Position numbers and translations under genes: made by a program. DNA of 64,000 bases from Asticcacaulis sp. AC466 (GTDB taxonomy: Bacteria > Pseudomonadota > Alphaproteobacteria > Caulobacterales > Caulobacteraceae), in assembly GCF_000495815.1 (NCBI RefSeq), contig NZ_AWGE01000008.1, positions 186,001 to 250,000 of the forward strand, written 5' to 3'. Within the stretch, counting starts at the first letter, position 1; each line of letters opens with the position of its first letter. Below are positions 34,599 through 42,913 of this stretch, piece after piece. Under the pieces are notes generated by a model. The model saw nothing but the letters and a program-made list of their open reading frames with translations. It made no database searches and was not told where the DNA came from.

Positions 34599-36869
34599 AT
34601 GAACGCCTTTAACCCCTCCCGCCGATTTTTCCTGAAAGGCGCCGTCGCCACGGCCGCCCTGGTGCCGGTCGCCGCCCCCGGTTTTGCCAAGGTGACGCCG
34701 GCGCCCGATCCTTTCATCGAAAAGCTGATCAAGAGCCTGACGGTTGAGGAAAAGGCCGGCCAGCTTAGTCTGTACGGCGATTCCACCCGCTTTGACGGCC
34801 CACCGATCAACCCGACCTCCGAACAGGCCCAGACCAAGGACAAGGTCAAGGCCGACATCGCCGCGGGCAAGATCACCGGCCTGTTCAACGGCATCGGCGT
34901 CGCCGGTGGCCGCGAATTGCAGCAGGTAGCGGTCGAGCAGTCGCGCAGTAAGATTCCGCTGATTTTCGGCGGGGATATCATTCACGGCCTGAAGACGACC
35001 TTCCCGATTCCGCTCGGCGAATCCGCTTCGTTCGATACCGACCTGGCCATGCGTACAGCGCGTGCCTCGGCGCTCGAAGCCACCGCCAAGGGCATTCACT
35101 GGACCTTCGCGCCCATGGTCGATGTGGCGCGCGACCAGCGCTGGGGCCGGGTCGCCGAAGGGGCGGGTGAGGACACCTGGCTCGGCATCCAACTGGCCGT
35201 GGCGCGCGTCAAGGGCTTCCAGGGCAACAGCCTGAAGGACGACCGGACCATGCTGGCCTGTCCCAAGCATTTCGCGGCCTATGGCGCGGTGCAGGGCGGG
35301 ATGGAATATAATACTGTCGATATTCCCGAAACCACCTTGCGCGAAGTGCACCTGCCGCCGTTCAAGGCCGCCTTCGACGCCGGCGCCATCACCACCATGT
35401 CGTCGTTCAACGATATTGCGGGCGTGCCATCGACCGGCAACCACTACCTGCTGACCGATATCCTGCGCGGGGAATGGGGCTTCAAGGGACTGGTCGTATC
35501 GGACTACACCTCCGAAGAAGAACTGATTCTGCATGGCTATGCCGCCGATGGCGCCGACGCCACGGCCAAGTCGCTCAATGCCGGTTGCGACATGTCGATG
35601 CAGTCGGGCCTGTACATCAAATACCTGCCCGAGCTGGTGAAGTCGGGCAAGGTCAAGATGGCCACGTTGGATGAGGCCGTGCGCCGCGTGCTCTACGTCA
35701 AGAAGGCGCTGGGCCTGTTCGACAACCCGTATCGTTCGCTCGATCTGGGCCGGGAGCAGACCGACGTGCGTCACGCCGACACCATTGCCCTGGCGCGCGA
35801 GGCCGGCCGCAAGTCGTGCGTGCTGCTCAAGAACGAAGGCAATCTGTTGCCCCTGCCCAAGACCGGCAAGACGGTCGCCCTTATCGGGCCGTTCGGCAAC
35901 GACAAGGAAAATTGCCCCGGGCCGTGGGCGGTATTCCCCGACATTGCCTCATGCGTACCGCTGGAGCCCGCCTTCCGCGCCGTGCTGGGCGACCGCCTGA
36001 CGGTGGTCAAGGGATCGGACGTCGAAGCGCCGATCGATGGCGGCCTCGCCTTGGCGGTCAAGGCGGCTCAGGCGGCTGACATCGTAGTTCTGGCCATAGG
36101 CGAGGCCGGCAACATGTCGGGTGAGGCGCAGTCGCGCGTCGATATTTCCGTGCCTGTGCCGCAACTGGCCCTGGCCGAGGCGGTCGCTGCCACGGGCAAG
36201 CCGGTCGTTGTCCTGCTCAAGCATGGCCGCGCCATCGCGCTGACCGGCGCGGTCCGGAACGCCCAGGCCATCCTGTGCACCTGGTTCCTCGGCTCGGAAG
36301 AAGGCCATTCCGTCGCCGATCTGGTCTTCGGCGATTTTGCGCCGCAGGGTCGCCTGCCGGTGTCCTTCCCGCAGGCCTCCGGTCAGGAGCCTTACTATTA
36401 CAATCACCGCATCACCGGCCGCCCGCAGATCAGCGACGACAAGAATTTCAAGGCGCGCTATCGCGAAGTGACCAACGAAGCGCTGTACCCGTTCGGGCAC
36501 GGCCTGACCTATTCCACCCTGTCCTATGGGGCGACGGCGGTGTCGGCGGCCACCCTGACCCTGACCGGGTCGATCCAGGTGACGGCCACCGTGACCAATA
36601 CCGGCGCGCGCCGGGCGCACGAAGTGGCCCAGCTTTATATCCACGACAAGGTGGCCTCAATGACCCAGCCGATCCGGGCGCTGAAAGGCATCAAGCACCT
36701 TGACCTCGAGCCCGGTCAGAGCGCTACGGTGACGTTTGAGCTGACGGCCGCCGACCTGGCCTTTGTGCATCCGAACCTGAAAACGACGGCGGAGCCCGGA
36801 CGGTTCGACGTCTGGGTCGCGCCGTCGGCTACGGGCGGGACGCCGGCGACTTTTGAACTTAAGGCCTGA
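34599..36869 (+). CDS. GH3 beta-glucosidase (BglX-like), Tat-exported
   Basis: The 756-residue enzyme has a Tat signal (SRRFFLKG; cleavage near APGFA). The (beta/alpha)8 domain has LACPKHFAAYGAVQGG and the nucleophile Asp in GLVVSDYTSEEE. The alpha/beta sandwich has AGNMSGEAQSRVD and RNAQAILCTWFLGSEEG. A C-terminal FN3-like domain follows (YPFGHGLTYS, NTGARRAHEVAQLYI). It removes terminal beta-glucosyl residues in the periplasm and fits downstream of the GH144-type glucanase. A close paralogue is encoded at 42914. A leader AGGAG supports the start. Confidence 0.92.
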   Translation: MNAFNPSRRFFLKGAVATAALVPVAAPGFAKVTPAPDPFIEKLIKSLTVEEKAGQLSLYGDSTRFDGPPINPTSEQAQTKDKVKADIAAGKITGLFNGIGVAGGRELQQVAVEQSRSKIPLIFGGDIIHGLKTTFPIPLGESASFDTDLAMRTARASALEATAKGIHWTFAPMVDVARDQRWGRVAEGAGEDTWLGIQLAVARVKGFQGNSLKDDRTMLACPKHFAAYGAVQGGMEYNTVDIPETTLREVHLPPFKAAFDAGAITTMSSFNDIAGVPSTGNHYLLTDILRGEWGFKGLVVSDYTSEEELILHGYAADGADATAKSLNAGCDMSMQSGLYIKYLPELVKSGKVKMATLDEAVRRVLYVKKALGLFDNPYRSLDLGREQTDVRHADTIALAREAGRKSCVLLKNEGNLLPLPKTGKTVALIGPFGNDKENCPGPWAVFPDIASCVPLEPAFRAVLGDRLTVVKGSDVEAPIDGGLALAVKAAQAADIVVLAIGEAGNMSGEAQSRVDISVPVPQLALAEAVAATGKPVVVLLKHGRAIALTGAVRNAQAILCTWFLGSEEGHSVADLVFGDFAPQGRLPVSFPQASGQEPYYYNHRITGRPQISDDKNFKARYREVTNEALYPFGHGLTYSTLSYGATAVSAATLTLTGSIQVTATVTNTGARRAHEVAQLYIHDKVASMTQPIRALKGIKHLDLEPGQSATVTFELTAADLAFVHPNLKTTAEPGRFDVWVAPSATGGTPATFELKA

Positions 36870-36886
36870 TAGATAGGGACGCGGTC

Positions 36887-38416
36887 GTGCAGACTTCCTT
36901 GATCAAGACCATCACGATTGTCGGCGGCGGCACGGCGGGATGGATGACCGCGGCCCTCCTGTCCAAGCTGCTGCTCGGGCGCTTCCAGATTACCCTGATC
37001 GAATCCGAGGACATCGGCACGATCGGGGTGGGGGAGGCGACCATCCCGGCGATCAAGGTCTTCAATCAGTTGCTCGACCTCGACGAGGTCGAGTTCCTGA
37101 AGGCGACCCAGGGTACGTTCAAGCTCGGCATCGAATTCGTCAACTGGCGCGACAAGGGGCACAGCTACATCCACGGCTTCGGCAAGATCGGCGTCGATCT
37201 CATGTGGCTGCATACCCATCAGTTCTGGCTGAAGATGTTCCCGAAGGGGGGCGTGAAGGATTTCGACCACTACGGCCTCAACACGCTGGCGGCGCGGCGC
37301 AACCGGTTCAAGATGCGCCGCCCCGACGATTCCCCGCCGATGTCGGATATGGACTACGCCTATCATTTCGACGCCTCGCTGTATGCCCGCCATTTGCGGG
37401 GCCTGTCGGAGCGGCGCGAGGTGCGGCGCATCGAAGGCCGGATTACTCAGGTCGTGCTGCGGCCGGACAATGGCTATATCGACTCAGTGGTGCTGGAAAA
37501 CGGCCAGGCAGTGGGCGGAGACCTGTTCATCGACTGTTCGGGAATGCGCGGGCTTTTGATCGGGGAGGCGCTGGGTGTCGGGTACGAAGACTGGAATCAC
37601 TGGCTGCTCAACGATCGCGCCTATGCCGTGCCGTGCGCACACAGAGGGACCGGGGCGGGTGTTTCGGAAAGTCTAACCCCCTATACCCGCTCCATCGCCC
37701 ATGCGTCGGGCTGGCAATGGCGCATTCCGCTGCAACATCGTATCGGCAACGGCCACGTCTATTCGAGCGCCTATCTCAGCGATGACGAAGCCGCCACGAC
37801 CTTGCTAAAGAACCTGGACGGCCAGGCCTTGGCCGATCCGCGTCAGGTCAGGTTCCGTCCCGGCAAGCGCCAGCGGGCGTTTGAAAAGAACTGCGTCGCC
37901 ATCGGCTTGTCCGGCGGGTTTCTGGAGCCACTGGAATCGACGAGCATCCACCTGATCCAGACCGGCATACTGCGTTTGCTGGCCCTGTTCCCCGGTCAAT
38001 CCTTCGACGCGCGCGACATCGCCGAATATAACGCCCAGACCGATTTCGAATATCGCGATGTCCGCGATTTTATCATCGCCCACTATAAGGTCACGGATCG
38101 CGAGGATACGCCATATTGGGCCTATCTCAAGCACATGGATATACCCGACTCCCTGGCTCAGCGTATCGAACTCTTCCGGTCCTCGGCCCGCTTCTTCAAG
38201 CATTCGGCCGCCGAGTTATTCCATGAGGAAAGCTGGGTCCAGGTGCTGCTGGGGCAGGGGCTCGACATGCGTTACGACCCGATGGTGGATATGATACCGG
38301 AAGACCAGATTACCGCCTATCTGCGCGATATCGAAGAGGTCATAAGCGAATATGCCGACGGTATGCCGATCCATGCAGACTTCATCGCCCGATATTGCAA
38401 GGCCCCGCCGCTTTAG
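36887..38416 (+). CDS. Flavin-dependent halogenase, tryptophan 7-halogenase family (copy 2)
   Basis: The 509-residue protein has FAD motif GGGTAGW, Lys79 in TFKLGIEF as in PrnA, GWQWRIPLQHR and GFLEPLESTSIHL; all key residues are intact. It starts with GTG, 17 bases after the GH3 stop, with AGGGA upstream, so it is the last gene of the glucan operon. The family halogenates aromatic compounds such as Trp or indole; why it belongs to a sugar operon is unknown. It is clearly paralogous to the halogenase at 14933. Confidence 0.9.
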   Translation: MQTSLIKTITIVGGGTAGWMTAALLSKLLLGRFQITLIESEDIGTIGVGEATIPAIKVFNQLLDLDEVEFLKATQGTFKLGIEFVNWRDKGHSYIHGFGKIGVDLMWLHTHQFWLKMFPKGGVKDFDHYGLNTLAARRNRFKMRRPDDSPPMSDMDYAYHFDASLYARHLRGLSERREVRRIEGRITQVVLRPDNGYIDSVVLENGQAVGGDLFIDCSGMRGLLIGEALGVGYEDWNHWLLNDRAYAVPCAHRGTGAGVSESLTPYTRSIAHASGWQWRIPLQHRIGNGHVYSSAYLSDDEAATTLLKNLDGQALADPRQVRFRPGKRQRAFEKNCVAIGLSGGFLEPLESTSIHLIQTGILRLLALFPGQSFDARDIAEYNAQTDFEYRDVRDFIIAHYKVTDREDTPYWAYLKHMDIPDSLAQRIELFRSSARFFKHSAAELFHEESWVQVLLGQGLDMRYDPMVDMIPEDQITAYLRDIEEVISEYADGMPIHADFIARYCKAPPL

Positions 38417-38424
38417 AGCCTTCC

Positions 38425-38474
38425 TCGGCTCAGTTGAGCCGCCTCATGGCTCTCATTTTTTGCAACGCCTCATG
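38425..38474 (+). repeat. 50-bp dispersed repeat / terminator-like element, copy 2
   Basis: This is the inverted copy of 5505-5554 (49 of 50). On the plus strand the inner stem CGGCTCA / TGAGCCG is enclosed by GAGCC (38416-38420) and GGCTC (38448-38452), then TCA and six T. It directly follows the halogenase stop and probably terminates the glucan operon. Confidence 0.75.
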
Positions 38475-38612
38475 AGGTGTAACCCGCTGGCCACTGTATC
38501 GGCGGATTATAGCATCCAAGGGCGGTCATAAGCATGTCTCCGCTTACCGCAAATTTTTATATTTAATTGTTTTTATTGTTTTTTTGATTTGTCGGACATC
38601 TGCCTAAACCTG

Positions 38613-38626
38613 TGTAAGCGCTTACA
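38613..38626. promoter_or_regulatory. LacI-type operator O1
   Basis: TGTAAGCGCTTACA is a perfect 14-base palindrome with the central CG step typical of LacI/GalR operators. It lies about 20 bases upstream of the TTGACA of the lacI promoter. Confidence 0.8.
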
Positions 38627-38645
38627 AACGCGTTGACAATCAAAT

Positions 38646-38659
38646 TGTAAGCGGTTACG
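38646..38659. promoter_or_regulatory. LacI-type operator O2 within the promoter
   Basis: TGTAAGCGGTTACG matches O1 at 12 of 14 positions. It sits in the spacer after TTGACA (38633), the same geometry as at 30012-30038. This predicts autoregulation. Confidence 0.75.
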
Positions 38660-38746
38660 GGTGGCCCAAATATGACAGAATTTTCATGAACGGCGCGAAT
38701 TGCGGCATGAAAATGGCATAATGTAACGGGAGTGATTTCGGTCAAT

Positions 38747-39757
38747 ATGCGTGGCGCCACATTAAAAGATGTTGCCAAGGAGGCGGATGTCTCCATCGCG
38801 TCGGCTTCGCGCGCCATAAATGGCCTCGACAATGTCGCCGAAGGTGTGCGCACGCGTGTGCTCGAAGCTGCCGCCCGTTTGCACTATATTCCGCATGGCG
38901 GCGCGCGGGCGCTGGCCATGAATCGCACCAACACCATTGGCCTTCTGCTGCCCGATATTCACGGCGAGTTCTTTTCCGAAATCATTCGTGGCGTCGATGT
39001 CGCGGCGCGGGCGCACGGCCTGCACCTGCTGGTGTCGGGCTCTCATGGCGATATCCGGGAAGCGGGTGTGGCGGTCATGGCCATGTCCGGTCGTGTCGAT
39101 GGGCTCCTGGTCATGTCGCCTTTCGTAGATTCGCAGGATATGGGCGCCGTTCTGCCGGTCAGCCTGCCGCTCGTCACCATTGCCAGCCGTATCGGAGACG
39201 GCGCTTCGGGCTCGATCACGGTCGATAATTTCGCCGGTGGCCGGATGGCGGTTGACCACTTGATCAGCCAGGGCTGTACGCGGCTGGCGCATATCAGCGG
39301 ACCGGCCACCAATCACGAAGCGCGCGAGCGCCAGCGCGGATTCGAAACGGCGGTTGCCGAGGCGGGCGCGAAACTTGCGTGGAGCGCGGTCGAAACCGGC
39401 GACTTCGGCGAGGATTCGGGGTTTGAGGCCATGCGCCGTCTGTTGGCCGCCGATGTCCGGCCTGACGCTGTCTTTACGGGCAACGACATGATGGCGGTCG
39501 GTGCGCTCTTCGCCCTGAAAGAGGCGGGGCTCAAGGCGCCCGACGACGTTGCCGTTTTGGGCTTTGACGACGTGCCGATCGCACGCTTCGTCCAGCCGGC
39601 CCTGAGCACGCTCAAGGTCGGTGTCTACGAACTGGGCCGGCAGGGCCTGGACCTGCTGGCCAAGGCGCTTGCCCAACCGAACGGTGCGCCGTCGGCGGCG
39701 CAACGCATAATAATTTCCCCAGAATTGGTCATTCGGGAAAGCAGTAAGAAAGTCTGA
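38747..39757 (+). CDS. LacI family transcriptional regulator
   Basis: The 336-residue protein has an N-terminal helix-turn-helix (TLKDVAKEADVSIASASRAI) with hinge helix (ARALAMNRTNTIGLLLPDI) and a periplasmic-binding-protein-like effector domain to the C-terminus (FTGNDMMAVGALFALKEAG). The start at ATG 38747 matches family N-termini; a GTG at 38732 is an alternative. Two operators in its own promoter and one upstream of the GH144 operon suggest it represses both until a glucan oligosaccharide or glucose derivative binds. Confidence 0.92.
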   Translation: MRGATLKDVAKEADVSIASASRAINGLDNVAEGVRTRVLEAAARLHYIPHGGARALAMNRTNTIGLLLPDIHGEFFSEIIRGVDVAARAHGLHLLVSGSHGDIREAGVAVMAMSGRVDGLLVMSPFVDSQDMGAVLPVSLPLVTIASRIGDGASGSITVDNFAGGRMAVDHLISQGCTRLAHISGPATNHEARERQRGFETAVAEAGAKLAWSAVETGDFGEDSGFEAMRRLLAADVRPDAVFTGNDMMAVGALFALKEAGLKAPDDVAVLGFDDVPIARFVQPALSTLKVGVYELGRQGLDLLAKALAQPNGAPSAAQRIIISPELVIRESSKKV

Positions 39758-39849
39758 CCGGCGAAACATGAGTAGAGTTGGCCCTAAGCTAAAGGCGGGG
39801 CTGCGGCATCTAAAACAAGCTTACACAATAGTGTGGAGGAAAAAGAATA

Positions 39850-42804
39850 ATGATTAAGTTTTCAAAATCGCGTTTGGCTGTAAGCGCTTCCATAGTCGTC
39901 CTGTCGACGGCTCTGGTCGTGGCTTCACCGTCGTTCGCGGCCGGTGACACGGCAACCCTTCAAGGGCGTGCGGCGCCTGGAAGCAAGGTGACCGCAACCG
40001 ATACAAATACCGGCCAAAAGGTCACCGTTACGGCGGGTGCCAACGGCACCTACATCATCGTCGGCCTTCGCCCCTCGGCCTATCATGTGACCTCTGGCTC
40101 GATTGCGGAAGACATTACGCTAGCCGTTGGCGAAACCTCGCTTCTGGACCTCGACGCAGGGCAAGGCACCACCACGGTGACCGTCGTCGGCCGCCGCAGC
40201 AAGGAAGTGCGCACATCTGAAATCGGCACTTCGCTTTCGACGACGCAAATCGAGAACTTGCCACAGAACGATCGTAACTTCCTTAATTTCGCGGCCTTGG
40301 CGCCGGGTGTTTCGGTCTCTAATGGCAATAAGACCTTCCAGGCCGGTGGCGTTGGACCGGATCAGGTCAATGTCTTCATCGACGGCCAGAGCTTCAAAAA
40401 CCAATCGAGCCACGGCGGCGTTGCCGGTCAAGCCTTCTCACCGGGCAACCCCTTCCCGCAATTGGCGGTTCAGGAATTTAAGGTGTCTTCCCAGAACTTC
40501 CCGGCGGAGTTTGATCAGTCTGGTTCAGCCATTATCACAGCTGTCACCAAGACAGGCGGTACGGATTTCCACGGCACATTCTTTACGCAGTATCAAAACA
40601 AGGACATGACAGGCCGGCCGTATTTCGACCGTCCGGGTAACGCCAACAACCCGAATGGTACAAACCCGAAGCCTGATTACAAGCGTTACCAATATGGCGC
40701 CGATATCGGCGGCCCGATCATCAAAAACGTTCTGCATTTCTACGCTGCGGCGGAAGTTCTTGATCAAACCAGTCCTTCCATCTCGGTTAACGTCGGATCA
40801 GCTACGCCGTCGAGCGTGGCTACGGCGGTTAACGGCAGCTTCCCCACCACCTTCAAGCAAACGCTTTTGTTCGGTAAGCTAACTTGGTTTGCTACGGACG
40901 CGGACAAGGTCGATTTCAGCATCTTCAACCGTGACGAAGACAATTTAATCGATTTCGGCGGTAATCGCGCTGTAACCGGGGCTCGTAACGTGACCGGAAC
41001 AACGAAGAATATCCAGGCGGAATGGACGCACCGCGCCGATACGTACTTAAACGAGTTCAGTGTCGCTTATCAGGATGCGTCAACGCAGACGCCGGTAAAA
41101 AATCCGGGACCGCAATACACGCTGCAAACCTCCTCCGCCGGTGGCGATCAGGCCATATTGGGCGGCAATAACTTCAGCCAGCAAAGCGGGCAGAAATTAT
41201 GGACGATCAAGAATAATATCACCTTTAACAGTTTTGACTGGCATGGCTCGCATGTGATCAAGGCGGGCGCTAAGATCACCACGGGCGATCTTAGCCGCAA
41301 TGAAAGCAGCAACGTTTACGGCACCTATTACTACGTTGCGTCCACCTACACCGGAACGGCCGCCGACCCCGGCAGCAGCGTCCCGTTCAAGGCGGATATC
41401 AACTTGTCTCCGCCCACGACCTTTACCAGCAGCAATACTCAGGTCGGCCTGTTCATCCAGGATACGTGGCAAGTGGGCGACCATTGGACCTACAACCTGG
41501 GTGTCCGTTGGGATTACGAAACCAATGCCATGAACAACAAGTTCGTGACACCGACGGAAGTGGCAACCGCACTGCGTAATTACGCCAACTGGAAGGCCGC
41601 TGGGATCAACGCCGAAGACTATATTTCCAACGGTCATAATCGCGATGCGTACACCGGTGCGTTTGCGCCAAGGCTGGGTGTGTCTTACGATGTTTACGGT
41701 GACCGCAGTCTCATATTCTTCGGTGGGTGGGGCCGATATTACGACCGCGATACCTATCTATCCGGCCAAATCGAGTCGGTTACCCAAACTAACCAGAAGG
41801 TCATTACGCAAGGCTTCTATGGGGCGGGAACGGGTAACACGCTTGTTGATGCAAACAATGACGGCAAGGACGACCGCGGCTATATTCAATGGCAAGCGGC
41901 GTACAGCGACCCGGCAAAATTGCGTGCCGCCGTGGCAGCAACGGGCGTCGGCGGTTCTGTGTGGGCGCTAAACAACAAGACAAAGACGCCCTATTCAGAC
42001 AACCTGACTATTGGCTTCCGTAAGCGTCTCGGCGCAGCCACCCTATCGGTTTCAGCACAACACAACATGTCGTACAACGTCTTCCAATATGTGCGTGGAA
42101 ACCGTCTGCCGGACGGCACATATACGTCGAAAGGCGATGGCTGGACAGAAGACACCTTCCCGGCTTCCGGCATCCTGCCGGGCTACAGCGGGAAGCTAAA
42201 CATCGGCGCATCTGATGGTAAGTCGCGTTACAATGCCTTGTTTGTTACCGTAGATAAGCCCTTCACCCGCGCCTCAAAGTACGGTTACACCGCTGCCCTG
42301 ACGCTGGCGGACTCGAAGTCCAACGGTTCTGAACTGGGATCGGATGAGTTCTTCGGTGGTCCGAGCCAGAGCACCTTCGGTTACAATAGCTCGCTCGGCG
42401 TCGATAAGATGCGATTTGTTGGTACCGGCATCGTGCTTGGGCCTTGGGATACAACCATTTCGGCGACTCTGACCCTGGCCTCCGGCCAGCCGTTCGGTTC
42501 AGTCGATGGCACACAGGCTGCGCCTGAAAACGCCTGCTGTATCGTCAATCTGGGCGGTGTCTATTTCCCGAAGGATAAGCTGTCCTATCAACAGCTGGAC
42601 ATGCGTATCGCCAAGGACTTCGAACTGCCGAACGGCAACATCATTACACTTGATGGTCAGGTCTACAACCTATTCGACCACGTCAACCGCGCCTACTCGG
42701 CGTGGGGTGCAGGCGCGAACTGGGGCGGTGGTCCGGCACTCAAGGAAAATTCCACTCAAGGTCCGGCCCGTACCTTCCAGGTTGGCCTGAAGTACAAGTG
42801 GTAA
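39850..42804 (+). CDS. TonB-dependent receptor, Oar-like with N-terminal carboxypeptidase-regulatory-like domain
   Basis: The 984-residue outer-membrane protein has a signal peptide (cleavage near PSFA) and a CarboxypepD_reg-like beta-sandwich (about residues 33-95: TATLQGRAAPGSKVTATDT, GANGTYIIVGLRP). A plug follows (VTVVGRRSKEVRTSEIGTS, VNVFIDGQSFKN) and then a large barrel ending FQVGLKYKW. This type carries oligosaccharides or peptides across the outer membrane. It follows lacI by 92 bases and has its own GGAGG site. Codon use is noticeably more AT-tolerant than in the flanking hydrolase genes. An operator-like sequence lies inside its 5' end. Confidence 0.9.
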   Translation: MIKFSKSRLAVSASIVVLSTALVVASPSFAAGDTATLQGRAAPGSKVTATDTNTGQKVTVTAGANGTYIIVGLRPSAYHVTSGSIAEDITLAVGETSLLDLDAGQGTTTVTVVGRRSKEVRTSEIGTSLSTTQIENLPQNDRNFLNFAALAPGVSVSNGNKTFQAGGVGPDQVNVFIDGQSFKNQSSHGGVAGQAFSPGNPFPQLAVQEFKVSSQNFPAEFDQSGSAIITAVTKTGGTDFHGTFFTQYQNKDMTGRPYFDRPGNANNPNGTNPKPDYKRYQYGADIGGPIIKNVLHFYAAAEVLDQTSPSISVNVGSATPSSVATAVNGSFPTTFKQTLLFGKLTWFATDADKVDFSIFNRDEDNLIDFGGNRAVTGARNVTGTTKNIQAEWTHRADTYLNEFSVAYQDASTQTPVKNPGPQYTLQTSSAGGDQAILGGNNFSQQSGQKLWTIKNNITFNSFDWHGSHVIKAGAKITTGDLSRNESSNVYGTYYYVASTYTGTAADPGSSVPFKADINLSPPTTFTSSNTQVGLFIQDTWQVGDHWTYNLGVRWDYETNAMNNKFVTPTEVATALRNYANWKAAGINAEDYISNGHNRDAYTGAFAPRLGVSYDVYGDRSLIFFGGWGRYYDRDTYLSGQIESVTQTNQKVITQGFYGAGTGNTLVDANNDGKDDRGYIQWQAAYSDPAKLRAAVAATGVGGSVWALNNKTKTPYSDNLTIGFRKRLGAATLSVSAQHNMSYNVFQYVRGNRLPDGTYTSKGDGWTEDTFPASGILPGYSGKLNIGASDGKSRYNALFVTVDKPFTRASKYGYTAALTLADSKSNGSELGSDEFFGGPSQSTFGYNSSLGVDKMRFVGTGIVLGPWDTTISATLTLASGQPFGSVDGTQAAPENACCIVNLGGVYFPKDKLSYQQLDMRIAKDFELPNGNIITLDGQVYNLFDHVNRAYSAWGAGANWGGGPALKENSTQGPARTFQVGLKYKW
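39879..39892. promoter_or_regulatory. LacI-operator-like site inside the receptor gene start
   Basis: TGTAAGCGCTTCCA matches operator O1 at 12 of 14 positions and lies at codons 10-15 of the receptor gene. It could act as a roadblock or auxiliary operator, but a coding coincidence is possible. Confidence 0.35.
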
Positions 42805-42838
42805 GTCTTTAGTATCCTGGTGACTGAGTAACTCTGCT

Positions 42839-42871
42839 GGGGGGAGAGCGGTTTGTTTTCCCCCCTTTTTT
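42839..42871 (+). terminator. Intrinsic terminator after the TonB receptor
   Basis: Stem GGGGGGA / TCCCCCC with a 13-base loop is followed by six T. It lies between the receptor stop and the GH3 gene at 42914 and may reduce rather than abolish read-through. Confidence 0.75.
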
Positions 42872-42913
42872 ATTCCGAATTTCCTTTTTATCCCAAATTT
42901 CCGGGCGTTTTTT

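Larger units (their letters stand above)
38475..38746. promoter_or_regulatory. lacI promoter region
   Basis: This AT-rich region carries two LacI-type operators (38613-38626 and 38646-38659) and a -35 like TTGACA at 38633-38638. Apart from these and the repeat to its left, no gene is seen. Confidence 0.6.
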
